Source of the DNA: Vulcanimicrobiota bacterium
GTDB taxonomy: Bacteria; Pseudomonadota; Gammaproteobacteria; Xanthomonadales; Rhodanobacteraceae
Length of the DNA stretch: 38,389 nt
Assembly (NCBI GenBank): GCA_903970555.1
Contig: CAJCJD010000030.1
Span: forward strand, 1-38,389
Direction of reading: 5' to 3'
The notes under the pieces were generated by a model. It made no database searches. It was not told the origin of the DNA and was given only the letters and a program-made list of their open reading frames with translations. A program made the translations under genes and the position numbers. Shown here piece after piece: positions 16,998 to 25,080 of this stretch (the first letter of the stretch is position 1; each line of letters begins with the position of its first letter).

Positions 16998-18596
16998 ATG
17001 TCGTCACCGTCCAACAACGCTGTTTCCTACGGATTGGCCTGGCTGTTGCTGGTGTTGACCGCGCTTACGGGCGGCGTTTGGTGGTGGAGCGTCGGACGAC
17101 CGGTGGACCTGCCCGACGCGCCCTCGGCGCGCATCGCGTGCGTGTCATATGCGCCGTTCCGCAAGCCGGGCGAATCGCCTTTGAACGCCAAGTTTGTCAT
17201 CCCGCCCGAGCGCATTGACGAAGACTTGCGCGCGCTGTCGCAACGTTTCGACTGCGTGCGCACGTACTCGCAGAGCAACGGGCTCAGTGCTGTGCCCGCC
17301 ATCGCCGCGCGCTATCACTTGCAGGTGTTGATGGGCATCTGGATCGGTGGCATCGACAAAATAAATCAGCGAGAAGTGGCGATGGGTATTGCCACGGCGC
17401 AAGCAAACCCGCAGACGATCCGCGGCATTATCGTGGGCAATGAAGTGCTGTTGCGTGGCGAAATGTCGCCCAAACGCCTAGTCACGTACATCCAGGCTGT
17501 GCGTGCGGCGGTACCGCAGTCGATTCCCGTCACGTATGCCGACGTGTGGCAATACTGGTTGCGTTATCCGCAGATGGCCAGTGCGGTGGATTACATCACC
17601 ATCCACATCCTGCCGTATTGGGAAAACAATCCAGTAGCGCCGGTCGACGCTATTCAGCACGTCAAGGATGTATACGCGCGCATACAACACGAGTTTCCGG
17701 GCAAGCAACTGATGATCGGCGAAACCGGATGGCCAAGTGCCGGCCGGTTGCGTCGCACGGCCGAGCCGAGCGTCGTCAATGAAGCTCGTTACCTGCGCGA
17801 TTTCCTTCGCTTCGCCGCCCAGGTGCACATGCCTTACAACGTGATCGAGTCCTTCGATCAGCCGTGGAAGCGCGAGCAAGAGGGCACCGTGGGTGGCTAT
17901 TGGGGCATCTTCGATTCCGACGCGCAGCCGAAATTCCCGATGCTGGGGCCGGTGACCGAAGAGCCGCGCTGGTGGTGGGGTTGGTTGGCTGGTGCAACCG
18001 GCGTGATCGCCTTCATGGCATTCGGTGGCTTGGGTCGCACATGGCATGGCGTGCGCGGTTGGCTTGCGTTGTTGCTGGCCGGTTTTGCGGCGGGTACGGC
18101 GACGGCGTGGCAGGTGCGAAAAATGATGTATGCCTGCGGGCCGCTGTGGGAATGGGTGTTGTCGTCAGTCTGTCTTGTGCTCGCGTTAGCGGTTGCCATA
18201 TCGCTGGCGCGGCGTATCGCGGCGCATTTGGCCGATCGTTACGACCATACGGAGCCGGCGTCATGGTGGCGCTTCGGCTCGCTGTTCGGCTTGGTGTTCT
18301 ACGGCATCCTGATGGCATTTGACGGCCGTTATCTCGATTTCCCGATAGGGCTGTTCGCGCTTCCGTGCATCGCCTATGCGGTGTTCGGTTTGTTGACGCG
18401 CGAACATGTCATGCCGTCAGCCGAGCAGCGTTTTCTTGCGTGTGCCGGTCCCCTTTTAGCCATCGTGCCGGTGGCCCAGGAAATCGGCATGAACAAGGTG
18501 GCGTGGCTATGGTTGGGCTTGAACCTGGCCATTGCGCTGCCGGTGTTCGTCAACTGGCGACGCCATGCGGTTAGCTTGCACGCGAACCAGGCGTAG
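16998..18596 (+). CDS. Membrane-bound GH17-like beta-1,3-glucanase/glucanosyltransferase
   Basis: A 532-residue protein with an N-terminal membrane helix (about 12-30), an extracytoplasmic glycoside hydrolase family 17 domain (about 45-320) and five or six C-terminal helices (about 330-520). The GH17 acid/base is Glu149 in IVGNEVLLRG and the nucleophile Glu242 in MIGETGWPS; RTYSQSNG and SFDQPWK are also family-like. ACAGGA precedes the chosen ATG. GH17 domains attached to membrane helices occur in proteins that make or trim cyclic periplasmic beta-glucans, such as NdvB, but no GT2 synthase domain is present here. The last 90 bases overlap the convergent gene at 18507-18929. Confidence 0.88.
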   Translation: MSSPSNNAVSYGLAWLLLVLTALTGGVWWWSVGRPVDLPDAPSARIACVSYAPFRKPGESPLNAKFVIPPERIDEDLRALSQRFDCVRTYSQSNGLSAVPAIAARYHLQVLMGIWIGGIDKINQREVAMGIATAQANPQTIRGIIVGNEVLLRGEMSPKRLVTYIQAVRAAVPQSIPVTYADVWQYWLRYPQMASAVDYITIHILPYWENNPVAPVDAIQHVKDVYARIQHEFPGKQLMIGETGWPSAGRLRRTAEPSVVNEARYLRDFLRFAAQVHMPYNVIESFDQPWKREQEGTVGGYWGIFDSDAQPKFPMLGPVTEEPRWWWGWLAGATGVIAFMAFGGLGRTWHGVRGWLALLLAGFAAGTATAWQVRKMMYACGPLWEWVLSSVCLVLALAVAISLARRIAAHLADRYDHTEPASWWRFGSLFGLVFYGILMAFDGRYLDFPIGLFALPCIAYAVFGLLTREHVMPSAEQRFLACAGPLLAIVPVAQEIGMNKVAWLWLGLNLAIALPVFVNWRRHAVSLHANQA

Positions 18597-18929
18597 GCAA
18601 CCAATCAGCAGCGCGACGGCGCCGGCGTAATAGCAATACATGATGACGGCGAACAGGCCGAGCGCGGCGGCGAGCCATGCGATCGCCAACTTTTTCGACG
18701 GCAGTGCGATCAGCGTGACAACCAGCGCGGCGATGCCGTAGCTGTAGTTGTTGAACCCGAGAACGAGCACCTGGCGTATGCCGCACCAGCCTGGCGCGTT
18801 GTTGTCTTCGCACATGTTGCCGATGGCGGGTGGCTCGATAAAGCCGTAACGCAGCCACGCCGCAAGCAGCCCCACCAGAACAAGGAGGGTCCATGGCAGT
18901 AAGGTGGGGAGCAGTCGTTTGGCTGTCAT
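18507..18929 (-). CDS. Uncharacterised small membrane protein
   Basis: A 140-residue protein with four hydrophobic segments (about 8-27, 52-69, 75-95, 98-113). An extracytoplasmic loop between the first two contains two cysteines in NMCEDNNAPGWCGIRQ, which could form a disulphide. The C-terminal ~30 residues are polar and rich in Arg/Gln; this part is antisense to the GH17 3' end. The start overlaps the stop of the EEP-family gene by 4 bases (ATGA), so it is the coupled last gene of that run. I do not recognise a family or function. Confidence 0.75.
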   Translation of the reverse strand: MTAKRLLPTLLPWTLLVLVGLLAAWLRYGFIEPPAIGNMCEDNNAPGWCGIRQVLVLGFNNYSYGIAALVVTLIALPSKKLAIAWLAAALGLFAVIMYCYYAGAVALLIGCLRLVRVQANRMASPVDEHRQRNGQVQAQP

Positions 18930-19711
18930 CGATGTAGACCGGTTTTGAAGGGCAGCTGGATTTCCGCAGCCAGTGCCAAGTGATCGGAAAAAGCCTGCGG
19001 CAACGTCCATACCTTTTCGATCCGGATCTCGGGCGAAACCAGAATGTGATCGAGTGCGCGCCGTGGCTTCCAGCTTGGAAACGTCGGTACCGGATCCACC
19101 GGTGGCTGCAGGTTGCAACGCGCGAACAGGTGACGCATTTCCGGGCTATGGGCGTCAGTGTTGAGGTCGCCCATCAAGATCGCATGCGGGTGTTCTTGCA
19201 GAACTTCCGCGATGAAAGCGAGCTGTTTCGCTCGCGCCTGCGCACTCAGCGAAAGGTGCGCAATCATCACGGCCACTCCGTTGCTGTCATCGCCGAAACG
19301 CGCCAGCAATGCACCGCGGCCGGGTATGCGGCTGGGCAGCGGATAGTCGATCACCGCCTGGGGTTCGATACGGCAGATCAGTCCGTTGGCGGTATGCGAA
19401 AGCTGCGCTACCGGGCGATTGGGCTGGTGGCTCCAGAACGGCATGCCGGATGTTTCGGCGAGATAGCGCGTCTGGTTGAGAAAGCCCGAGCGCAGGCTTC
19501 CGGCGTCGGCCTCCTGCAGGCCGATTACATCGAACTGCGGCAGCAATTCCGCCAGGCGATCGAGATTGTCGAGTTTGCTGCGCGCCGGCAGCACCGCATT
19601 GATGCTGCGTGTGACGTACTGCCGGTAACGCTGCACGCTGGCGCCAGCCAGAATGTTGCAGCTCAACAGGCGCAGCCGTTGCTTCGTGGGGGCGGGTACG
19701 GCGCGGGTCAT
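18926..19711 (-). CDS. Endonuclease/exonuclease/phosphatase (EEP) family protein
   Basis: A 261-residue protein with the complete EEP active-site set: LLSCNI near residue 14, the metal-binding Glu in GLQEADA, HLSLS, GDLNTD (about 180) and the C-terminal RALDHILVS and FSDHLALAAE motifs. Members cleave DNA, inositol phosphates or sphingolipids, so the fold alone does not give the substrate. No signal peptide is visible. AGGA lies immediately before the ATG. It is 57 bases downstream of a DsbA-like gene and coupled to the small membrane protein that follows. Confidence 0.88.
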   Translation of the reverse strand: MTRAVPAPTKQRLRLLSCNILAGASVQRYRQYVTRSINAVLPARSKLDNLDRLAELLPQFDVIGLQEADAGSLRSGFLNQTRYLAETSGMPFWSHQPNRPVAQLSHTANGLICRIEPQAVIDYPLPSRIPGRGALLARFGDDSNGVAVMIAHLSLSAQARAKQLAFIAEVLQEHPHAILMGDLNTDAHSPEMRHLFARCNLQPPVDPVPTFPSWKPRRALDHILVSPEIRIEKVWTLPQAFSDHLALAAEIQLPFKTGLHR

Positions 19712-19768
19712 TCCTGCAACGTTACATCTTTACGGTGCGGCAGACGTGAAACGGCTGCCGCATCGGGG

Positions 19769-20431
19769 TTATTTGCCCTTGGAATTGAGTTCGCGCTGCA
19801 CCAGCCACTTCGTCAGAGCGGATAGCTGGTCGAAGCTTTCGACATGAGCGGTACGGTATTTGCCGTCCACGACGATGGTAGGCGTGCCATCCACGCCCCA
19901 GGTCTGGATCAGCGTCAGGTCGTGCTTGATCTGCGCGTCCACCTCGGGCGATTTGGCAAGGCGCAGGAATTCGTCGCGATTCACGCCATGATTGGCGTAG
20001 AAGTCGGCGATTTCATCCATGGAGTTGATCGGGTAGTTCTGCTGGAACTTGGCTTCGAACAAGGTATCGTGCAGCTGATCGACAACGCCCAGTTTCTTGG
20101 CGGCGTAGTAGGCGCGGGCAAAAGGCACCCAGGCGTCGTTGAACGGCGCTGGCACGAGCTTGAACTCCACGCCTGCCGGCAGCGTTTTGCGCAGCTCATC
20201 GGCGTAGGGCGAGAACTCGGCGCAATGGATGCAGGCGTATGAGAACACTTCTACCACTTCGACCTTGCCGCTTGGGCTGGCGCGCTGGTAGGGCGGCGTC
20301 AGCGTGACGTACTGGTCGCCATCCGTGTAAGGGGCCTGGGTCGAGGCATCGGGGCTGGATGCACTGCAGGCACTGGCCAGAAGTACGCCGCAAAGCGCGG
20401 TGATCAAACGGAATCGGGCGGTCTTGAACAT
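19769..20431 (-). CDS. dsbA: DsbA-like thiol:disulfide oxidoreductase lipoprotein (CIHC)
   Basis: A 220-residue protein with a lipoprotein signal (lipobox LASAC, Cys22), a thioredoxin-fold domain with active site Cys67-Ile-His-Cys70 and the cis-proline loop GTPTIVV (Pro184). The motif CIHC differs from the canonical CPHC of DsbA, which should shift the redox potential. It probably introduces or handles disulphides in exported proteins, anchored to a membrane by lipid. AGGAAG precedes the start. A strong terminator lies upstream, so it should have its own promoter between 20432 and 20500. Confidence 0.9.
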   Translation of the reverse strand: MFKTARFRLITALCGVLLASACSASSPDASTQAPYTDGDQYVTLTPPYQRASPSGKVEVVEVFSYACIHCAEFSPYADELRKTLPAGVEFKLVPAPFNDAWVPFARAYYAAKKLGVVDQLHDTLFEAKFQQNYPINSMDEIADFYANHGVNRDEFLRLAKSPEVDAQIKHDLTLIQTWGVDGTPTIVVDGKYRTAHVESFDQLSALTKWLVQRELNSKGK

Positions 20432-20499
20432 GATTCTTCCTGCGCGATGACGACGATGTTTTCGTCGCTAGGCTCTTGTCGCCACATCGGTGCGACACG

Positions 20500-20535
20500 T
20501 TGAAAACAGAAAAGCGCCCGGCGAACCGGGCGCTT
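20500..20535 (-). terminator. Rho-independent terminator after the first dsbA-like gene
   Basis: On the minus strand AAGCGCCCGG (20535-20526) and CCGGGCGCTT (20521-20512) form a perfect 10-bp GC-rich stem with a TTCG tetraloop. TTTTCTGTTTTC follows directly. It begins 12 bases after the stop of the upstream DsbA-like gene (20547). This is the clearest intrinsic terminator in the window, and it separates the two dsbA-like genes transcriptionally. Confidence 0.92.
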
Positions 20536-20546
20536 GGTAACGATGC

Positions 20547-21431
20547 TTATTTACCGGCCGCTTCCTTGGCGATCAGCCATTTGGTTAGCTCGATCGATTG
20601 CGCATAGCCGCCAGCGTCATTGGCTGTGAAGCGGTACTTGCCGTTGACGATGATGGTCGGCGTCGAATCGACGCCATAGGCCTTGACCATGTCATCCGCG
20701 CGCTTCATCTGCGTATTGATGCTGAAAGAGTTTGCCACGGCGACGAATTGCTTCGGGTCGACGCCGTACTTCGCATAGAACTTAGCCACGTCGTCGATGG
20801 TGGGCCATGCGGACTGCGGTTTCGGCCGGCCAGTGGTGAGATCGTCGGAAGACAGCTCGCCGCTCTTCCAGATCGCATCGAACATGGCGTCGTAGGTCTT
20901 GTCGGCCACGCCCAGCGCCTTTGCCGCGAAATAGGCGCGCTGGAACAACGGGAAGTTTTCGTCCGGACGGAACGAAACGGGCAGATAGGTCATCACCGCA
21001 TTCGACGGCAGGCTCTGTGCCAGCTGATCAGCCGTTGTGTGGAAGGCATTGCAGGCCGGGCAGGCGTAGGAGAACGCCTCGGTCACCACGATCTTGTCCG
21101 GGATGCCGGTCGGCTGCGCGGGTTCAATGGTGAAGTAGTTCTTGCCTTCGACCCACTTGCCGTCGTCGACGAACGGGGCGGAAGGTTTCTGGACTGCCGT
21201 GCTGGCGGTTGCCGGTGCCGCCGCACTGCTGCTGGCAGCGGCAACGGTGGAAGCGGTTGCCGGGGCTGGCGCGGTGGTTGCCGGAGCCGGCTTCGCCGCC
21301 GATGCCGGTGCTGCGGGTGCCGAGCTTTGTGCGGGTGCGGGTTGTGGCGCGGTGCTGTTATCGGAACCGTTATGACTGCAGGCGGTAAGCGCGAGCAGCG
21401 CCGCACAAAGGAAGGACAAACGCTTAAGCAT
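20547..21431 (-). CDS. dsbA: DsbA-like thiol:disulfide oxidoreductase lipoprotein (CPAC)
   Basis: A 294-residue protein with a lipobox LTAC (Cys18) and a long low-complexity Ala/Pro/Ser/Thr tether (about 25-84). A DsbA-fold domain follows, with active site Cys124-Pro-Ala-Cys127 and cis-proline loop STPTIIV (Pro258). The tether would let a lipid-anchored domain reach well into the periplasm. GAGG precedes the start. It follows the cytochrome c4 gene by 57 bases and ends at the terminator 20500-20535, so the two form a transcription unit. DsbA activity next to a c-type cytochrome fits a role in handling haem-binding cysteines, an inference from position. Confidence 0.92.
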   Translation of the reverse strand: MLKRLSFLCAALLALTACSHNGSDNSTAPQPAPAQSSAPAAPASAAKPAPATTAPAPATASTVAAASSSAAAPATASTAVQKPSAPFVDDGKWVEGKNYFTIEPAQPTGIPDKIVVTEAFSYACPACNAFHTTADQLAQSLPSNAVMTYLPVSFRPDENFPLFQRAYFAAKALGVADKTYDAMFDAIWKSGELSSDDLTTGRPKPQSAWPTIDDVAKFYAKYGVDPKQFVAVANSFSINTQMKRADDMVKAYGVDSTPTIIVNGKYRFTANDAGGYAQSIELTKWLIAKEAAGK

Positions 21432-21488
21432 GGCTAGCCTCGAAATGAGAATGACAAGAACGCCTGAGACAACATTGCCGCGCGGAAG

Positions 21489-22283
21489 TTACGGCGATGC
21501 GGTCGTTGGAGCACGTGTATCGTTGACGTGCAGGCCTTCGATATAGCTGGCCACGGCGGTGATGTCCTGCTGGTCAAGCTTTTTGGCGATCAGCGGCATG
21601 ATTTGCGCATGCGGCTCGTTGCCCCAGGTGACACCGTCGTGGAAATCCTTGAGCTTGGCTTCGATGTATTGCGCGTGCTGGCTGGTGAGCTGCGGATACA
21701 TCGCGCCGGGGTTGCCGCGACCATCGATACTGTGACAAGCCATGCAGGCGGGAATGCCGCGGGCGGTGTCACCTTCGCGGTAGAGCTTCTCGCCCTGTGC
21801 GACCAGCGCCTGGTCGGCCACGCCCGGCAGCGACTGCTTGCTGGCGAAGTAGGCGCCGATGTCATGCATGTCCTGAACGGATAGTGGCGTGGCCATGCCC
21901 ATCATGATCGCGTTCTGGCGTGCGCCGGATTTGAAATTTTGCAGCTGGTGGGCGATGTACATCTCGTGCTGGCCGGCGAGCTTGGGATACTGTGCGTCGC
22001 TGGAGTTGCCATCCACGCCATGACAGGCACCGCAGGCGGCGGCCTTGCCCTGGCCGGCCGTGGCGTCGCCGGGCTTGGCCGCCATGACATCATCGTTGGC
22101 GGCAGGTGCTGCGGCTGCAGGTGCAGCAGGCTTTGCAGCGGTGGAGGCAGCGGCCGGAGCCGGTGTTTTCTGGGCCGCCTGGCCCGTTGCGTTCTGCGCA
22201 AAAACCACGCTGGCAGACAGAGCGAAGACCAGGGCTACTGCATTCACAACAGCGGGCCGAAAACCGGCGAGCCGAAAACTCAT
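21489..22283 (-). CDS. Dihaem cytochrome c4-type protein
   Basis: A 264-residue periplasmic electron carrier. A signal peptide ends near VVFAQ (residue 30), followed by an Ala/Pro-rich linker (about 40-63) and two similar haem c domains. Haem motifs are CGACH (84-88) and CMACH (180-184). Likely axial methionines lie in MGMATPLS (about 130) and QIMPLIAKKL (about 229). KLAGQHEMYIAHQL and QLTSQHAQYIEAKL show the internal duplication typical of c4. It probably passes electrons from the bc1 complex to a terminal oxidase. GGAGG seven bases upstream fixes the start; the gene is divergent from engB. Confidence 0.93.
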   Translation of the reverse strand: MSFRLAGFRPAVVNAVALVFALSASVVFAQNATGQAAQKTPAPAAASTAAKPAAPAAAAPAANDDVMAAKPGDATAGQGKAAACGACHGVDGNSSDAQYPKLAGQHEMYIAHQLQNFKSGARQNAIMMGMATPLSVQDMHDIGAYFASKQSLPGVADQALVAQGEKLYREGDTARGIPACMACHSIDGRGNPGAMYPQLTSQHAQYIEAKLKDFHDGVTWGNEPHAQIMPLIAKKLDQQDITAVASYIEGLHVNDTRAPTTASP

Positions 22284-22397
22284 ACACTTGCCTCCAGGAA
22301 ATACTGCTACGGATGTACGGTACGCACCCTCAGCGACCGTGACTGGCAGAACCTCGAAATTATCGCCACGCCATACTAGCCGGTCAAACTACCCTAT

Positions 22398-23054
22398 ATG
22401 ACTATCAATCCGCTGCAAGGCGCACAGTTTGTGCTGGCAGCCCACCGCATCAACCAGTTGCCCCCCGATGAAGGGGCCGAGGTTGCGTTCGCCGGGCGCT
22501 CGAACGCCGGAAAATCCAGCGCATTGAATGCGTTGACTGGCCACAAGGGCCTGGCGCGTACGTCCAAGACACCGGGCCGTACTCAACAGATGGTGGCGTT
22601 TTCGCTGCCGCCGATCGTGCATGGCACGGCGTTGCCGCTTGTCGAGACGCGGCTCATCGATCTTCCCGGTTACGGCTACGCCAAGGTCCCGGAGGCGTTG
22701 CGCGAGCATTGGCGGCACGAGATCGACAGGTATTTGCACGAGCGGCGCAGCCTACGCGGTGTGGTGCTGATCGTCGACATCCGTCATCCCTTGAAGGAAT
22801 TCGACCGGACGATGCTGGATTTCTGCTTCCGCACCGAGCTTCCCTGCCATCTACTGCTGACCAAGGCCGACAAGCTGTCGCGCAACCAGGCGGCGCAGGC
22901 ATTGGCTGCGCTGCGCAAGGAGCTGGATGTGGGGATGCCTGTCACCGCGCAGGTGTTTTCCTCGGCCAAAGGCACGGGCGTGGAAGAGGCGCGCGCGGCG
23001 GTGATGCAGCTGCTGGAAGGCAATATCAGGAGCGCCAGCCTGATCGACCCATGA
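22398..23054 (+). CDS. engB: Ribosome biogenesis GTP-binding protein YihA/EngB
   Basis: A 218-residue TRAFAC GTPase. G1 is GRSNAGKSS, preceded by EVAFA as in all EngB proteins; G2 region SKTPGRTQQ; G3 DLPGYGYAKVP; G4 TKADK; G5 FSSAKGTG. It acts in assembly of the large ribosomal subunit. No strong ribosome binding site precedes the start, but the N-terminal length matches the family. It is transcribed alone, divergent from cytochrome c4 and convergent with the fRMsr gene. Confidence 0.96.
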   Translation: MTINPLQGAQFVLAAHRINQLPPDEGAEVAFAGRSNAGKSSALNALTGHKGLARTSKTPGRTQQMVAFSLPPIVHGTALPLVETRLIDLPGYGYAKVPEALREHWRHEIDRYLHERRSLRGVVLIVDIRHPLKEFDRTMLDFCFRTELPCHLLLTKADKLSRNQAAQALAALRKELDVGMPVTAQVFSSAKGTGVEEARAAVMQLLEGNIRSASLIDP

Positions 23055-23073
23055 AAGCGCGTGTTGGCGTGAT

Positions 23074-23565
23074 TTAAGCGGCTAGCGCCTGCATGAATAC
23101 GTCGCACAATGCTTCCATGCCGGCACGATCTTCCTCATCGAAGCGGGCGATCGATGGGCTGTCGACGTCCCACACGCCGAGCAGGCTGCCGTCGGGTTTC
23201 ACCAACGGCACGACGATCTCCGATTGCGAGGCGGCGTCGCAGGCGATATGGCCATCGAAGCTGTTTACGTCGCGAATGACCTGCGTTTCGCGCGTCTGCG
23301 CGGCGGTGCCACAAACACCCCGGCCGAGTGCGATGCGGATGCATGCCGGCTTACCCTGGAAAGGGCCAACCACCAGTTCGGTGCCGTCATAGAGGTAGAA
23401 CCCGGCCCAATTAAGATCGGGCAGGCTGTTGAACACCAGCGCGGCGAAGTTGGCGGCATTGGCGACCAGGCTGGGTTCCCCGGCGAGCATGCCACGGGCC
23501 TGTTGGACCAGATCGGCATATTGTTCTGATTTGTTTGCCGCTTGGTTGTTTTTGATCTCAAACAT
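23074..23565 (-). CDS. msrC: Free methionine-(R)-sulfoxide reductase (GAF domain)
   Basis: A 163-residue single GAF-domain protein of the YebR/fRMsr family, which reduces free methionine-R-sulfoxide with thioredoxin. The three family cysteines are present: Cys75 in ACIRI, Cys85 in GVCGTAA and Cys109 in HIACD, with spacing like the E. coli enzyme. Other landmarks are NWAGFYLY and SEIVVPL, and DVDSP near the end. It is cytoplasmic, transcribed singly, and divergent from the TMEM175-like gene by 74 bases. Confidence 0.95.
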   Translation of the reverse strand: MFEIKNNQAANKSEQYADLVQQARGMLAGEPSLVANAANFAALVFNSLPDLNWAGFYLYDGTELVVGPFQGKPACIRIALGRGVCGTAAQTRETQVIRDVNSFDGHIACDAASQSEIVVPLVKPDGSLLGVWDVDSPSIARFDEEDRAGMEALCDVFMQALAA

Positions 23566-23639
23566 GACGCGCTAGCTCGATTGCTGCAGACTGGTGTACC
23601 AAGATGGGACGTCTGCGGCCCGGGCACAAGGGGGAGAGT

Positions 23640-24344
23640 ATGAGCGAGCAGCACGAAGCTGCGCATGTTGGCCGCGTCGAGGCGCATCGTCTGGACGGTT
23701 TCATCGACGCGGCATTTGCCTTCGCGGTAAGCGTGCTGGCCATCGCCGGCGCCGAGGCGCCGCATAGCCTGCACGATCTGCTATTGGATCTGGATCGGAT
23801 TCCGGGCTTCGCCTGCAGTTTTGCCACGTTGCTGGTCTTCTGGCACCGGCATGTGCGTTGGCGCGACCGCTTCCGCATCCACGATGGCATCAGCATCACG
23901 CTCAGCCTGATGCTGGTGTTTTTCGCGTTGATTTTCGTTTACCCGCTCAACATGCTTTTCCAGTCCTTGTTCAGTTCCCTCTACGATGCCTTTGCGCACA
24001 CGGTGTTGCCGAATGAGCCGATGATCGGCAGCGTGCGGGAGCTCAAAGCGCTCTATATCTGTTACGGCTTGGCGTATGCATGCATGGCCGGCTGTCTCGT
24101 TGCGCTGTACGGCCATAGCTTGCGGCGATCGCAAATCCCGCATGCGGAACGCATCGAAGCGCGCGAGACTTTCTACGTTCAGCTGGGCTCGATGGCCGTG
24201 GCGTTGTTGTCGTTGATTGCGGCCCTCCTGATCCCCGATAACGGCACATGGAGCGGGCTGCCGGGCTACATCTATTTCTTGCTCGTGGTGGTCTACTGGG
24301 TGGCGGGGCGTTGGTCGAGACGGACGTTGGCGAAAGCAGTATGA
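23640..24344 (+). CDS. TMEM175/DUF1211-like membrane protein
   Basis: A 234-residue protein with six hydrophobic segments (about 20-38, 55-70, 85-105, 137-157, 180-198, 207-223). The first helix begins RLDGFIDAAFAFAVSVLAI, close to the RxxxFSDGVFAIA signature of bacterial TMEM175 potassium channels, but the FSD triad reads FID. Function as a potassium channel is therefore plausible, not shown. GGGGGAGAG precedes the start. The stop overlaps the bioD start by 4 bases (ATGA), an unexpected partner for a channel. Confidence 0.75.
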   Translation: MSEQHEAAHVGRVEAHRLDGFIDAAFAFAVSVLAIAGAEAPHSLHDLLLDLDRIPGFACSFATLLVFWHRHVRWRDRFRIHDGISITLSLMLVFFALIFVYPLNMLFQSLFSSLYDAFAHTVLPNEPMIGSVRELKALYICYGLAYACMAGCLVALYGHSLRRSQIPHAERIEARETFYVQLGSMAVALLSLIAALLIPDNGTWSGLPGYIYFLLVVVYWVAGRWSRRTLAKAV

Positions 24345-25021
24345 CGAGCGCGTTGTTTATCGCCGGTACCGACACGGGCATCGGCAAGACACATGTGGCT
24401 TGCACCGTCTTGCACGCGGTGCGTGCGATGGGACGCAGCGTCTGCGGCATGAAGCCGGTCGCCAGCGGCTGCGTCGAAACGCCGCTAGGTTTGCGCAACG
24501 AGGATGCGCTTGCGTTGATGGCCGCCAGCAGTACGCCGCAGGCGCCCTACGAGCAGGTCAATCCGATCGCTTTGCGCGACCCACTGTCACCGCATCTGGC
24601 CGCTGCGCACGAGAATGTGACGATTGCGCTGCCACCTTTGCGCGCTGCATTCGATGCGTTGCGCGCGTGCTACGACACCGTTGTGGTGGAAGGCGTGGGT
24701 GGCTGGCGCGTGCCGTTGGCCCCGCCCGAATTGTTCGCCTCGGATATCGCCAAGGCATGGTCGTTGCCCGTGGTGCTGGTGGTGGGCCTGCGACTGGGTT
24801 GTCTCAGTCACGCGTTGCTTACCGCGGAGGCGATCCAGGCCGATGGTTGCCAGCTGATCGGCTGGATCGGCAACCGTATCGATCCACAGATGGACGCCGT
24901 GGAGGAAAATATAGACACCTTGCGCATGCTGTTGCCGGCACCTTGCCTTGGCATCCTGCCGCATGGCTTGGCACCCGAGCAGGCTTCCAGCTTGCTGGAT
25001 CGGGTGGCAATGGGGTTTTGA
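24341..25021 (+). CDS. bioD: Dethiobiotin synthetase
   Basis: A 226-residue ATP-dependent enzyme that closes the ureido ring of dethiobiotin from DAPA and CO2, the penultimate step of biotin synthesis. The P-loop is GTDTGIGKT (9-17), the substrate-binding KPVASG follows at 38-43, and VVVEGVGGWRVPL is the family's second landmark. Its start lies in the stop of the TMEM175-like gene, with no separate ribosome binding site, so translation probably depends on coupling. No other bio genes are in the window. Confidence 0.95.
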   Translation: MTSALFIAGTDTGIGKTHVACTVLHAVRAMGRSVCGMKPVASGCVETPLGLRNEDALALMAASSTPQAPYEQVNPIALRDPLSPHLAAAHENVTIALPPLRAAFDALRACYDTVVVEGVGGWRVPLAPPELFASDIAKAWSLPVVLVVGLRLGCLSHALLTAEAIQADGCQLIGWIGNRIDPQMDAVEENIDTLRMLLPAPCLGILPHGLAPEQASSLLDRVAMGF

Positions 25022-25080
25022 GGCAGGGAGGAACCGGCATACGGTTCTTCGTGAGTAGGGTCAACTAAAAGGGAGAGTCC

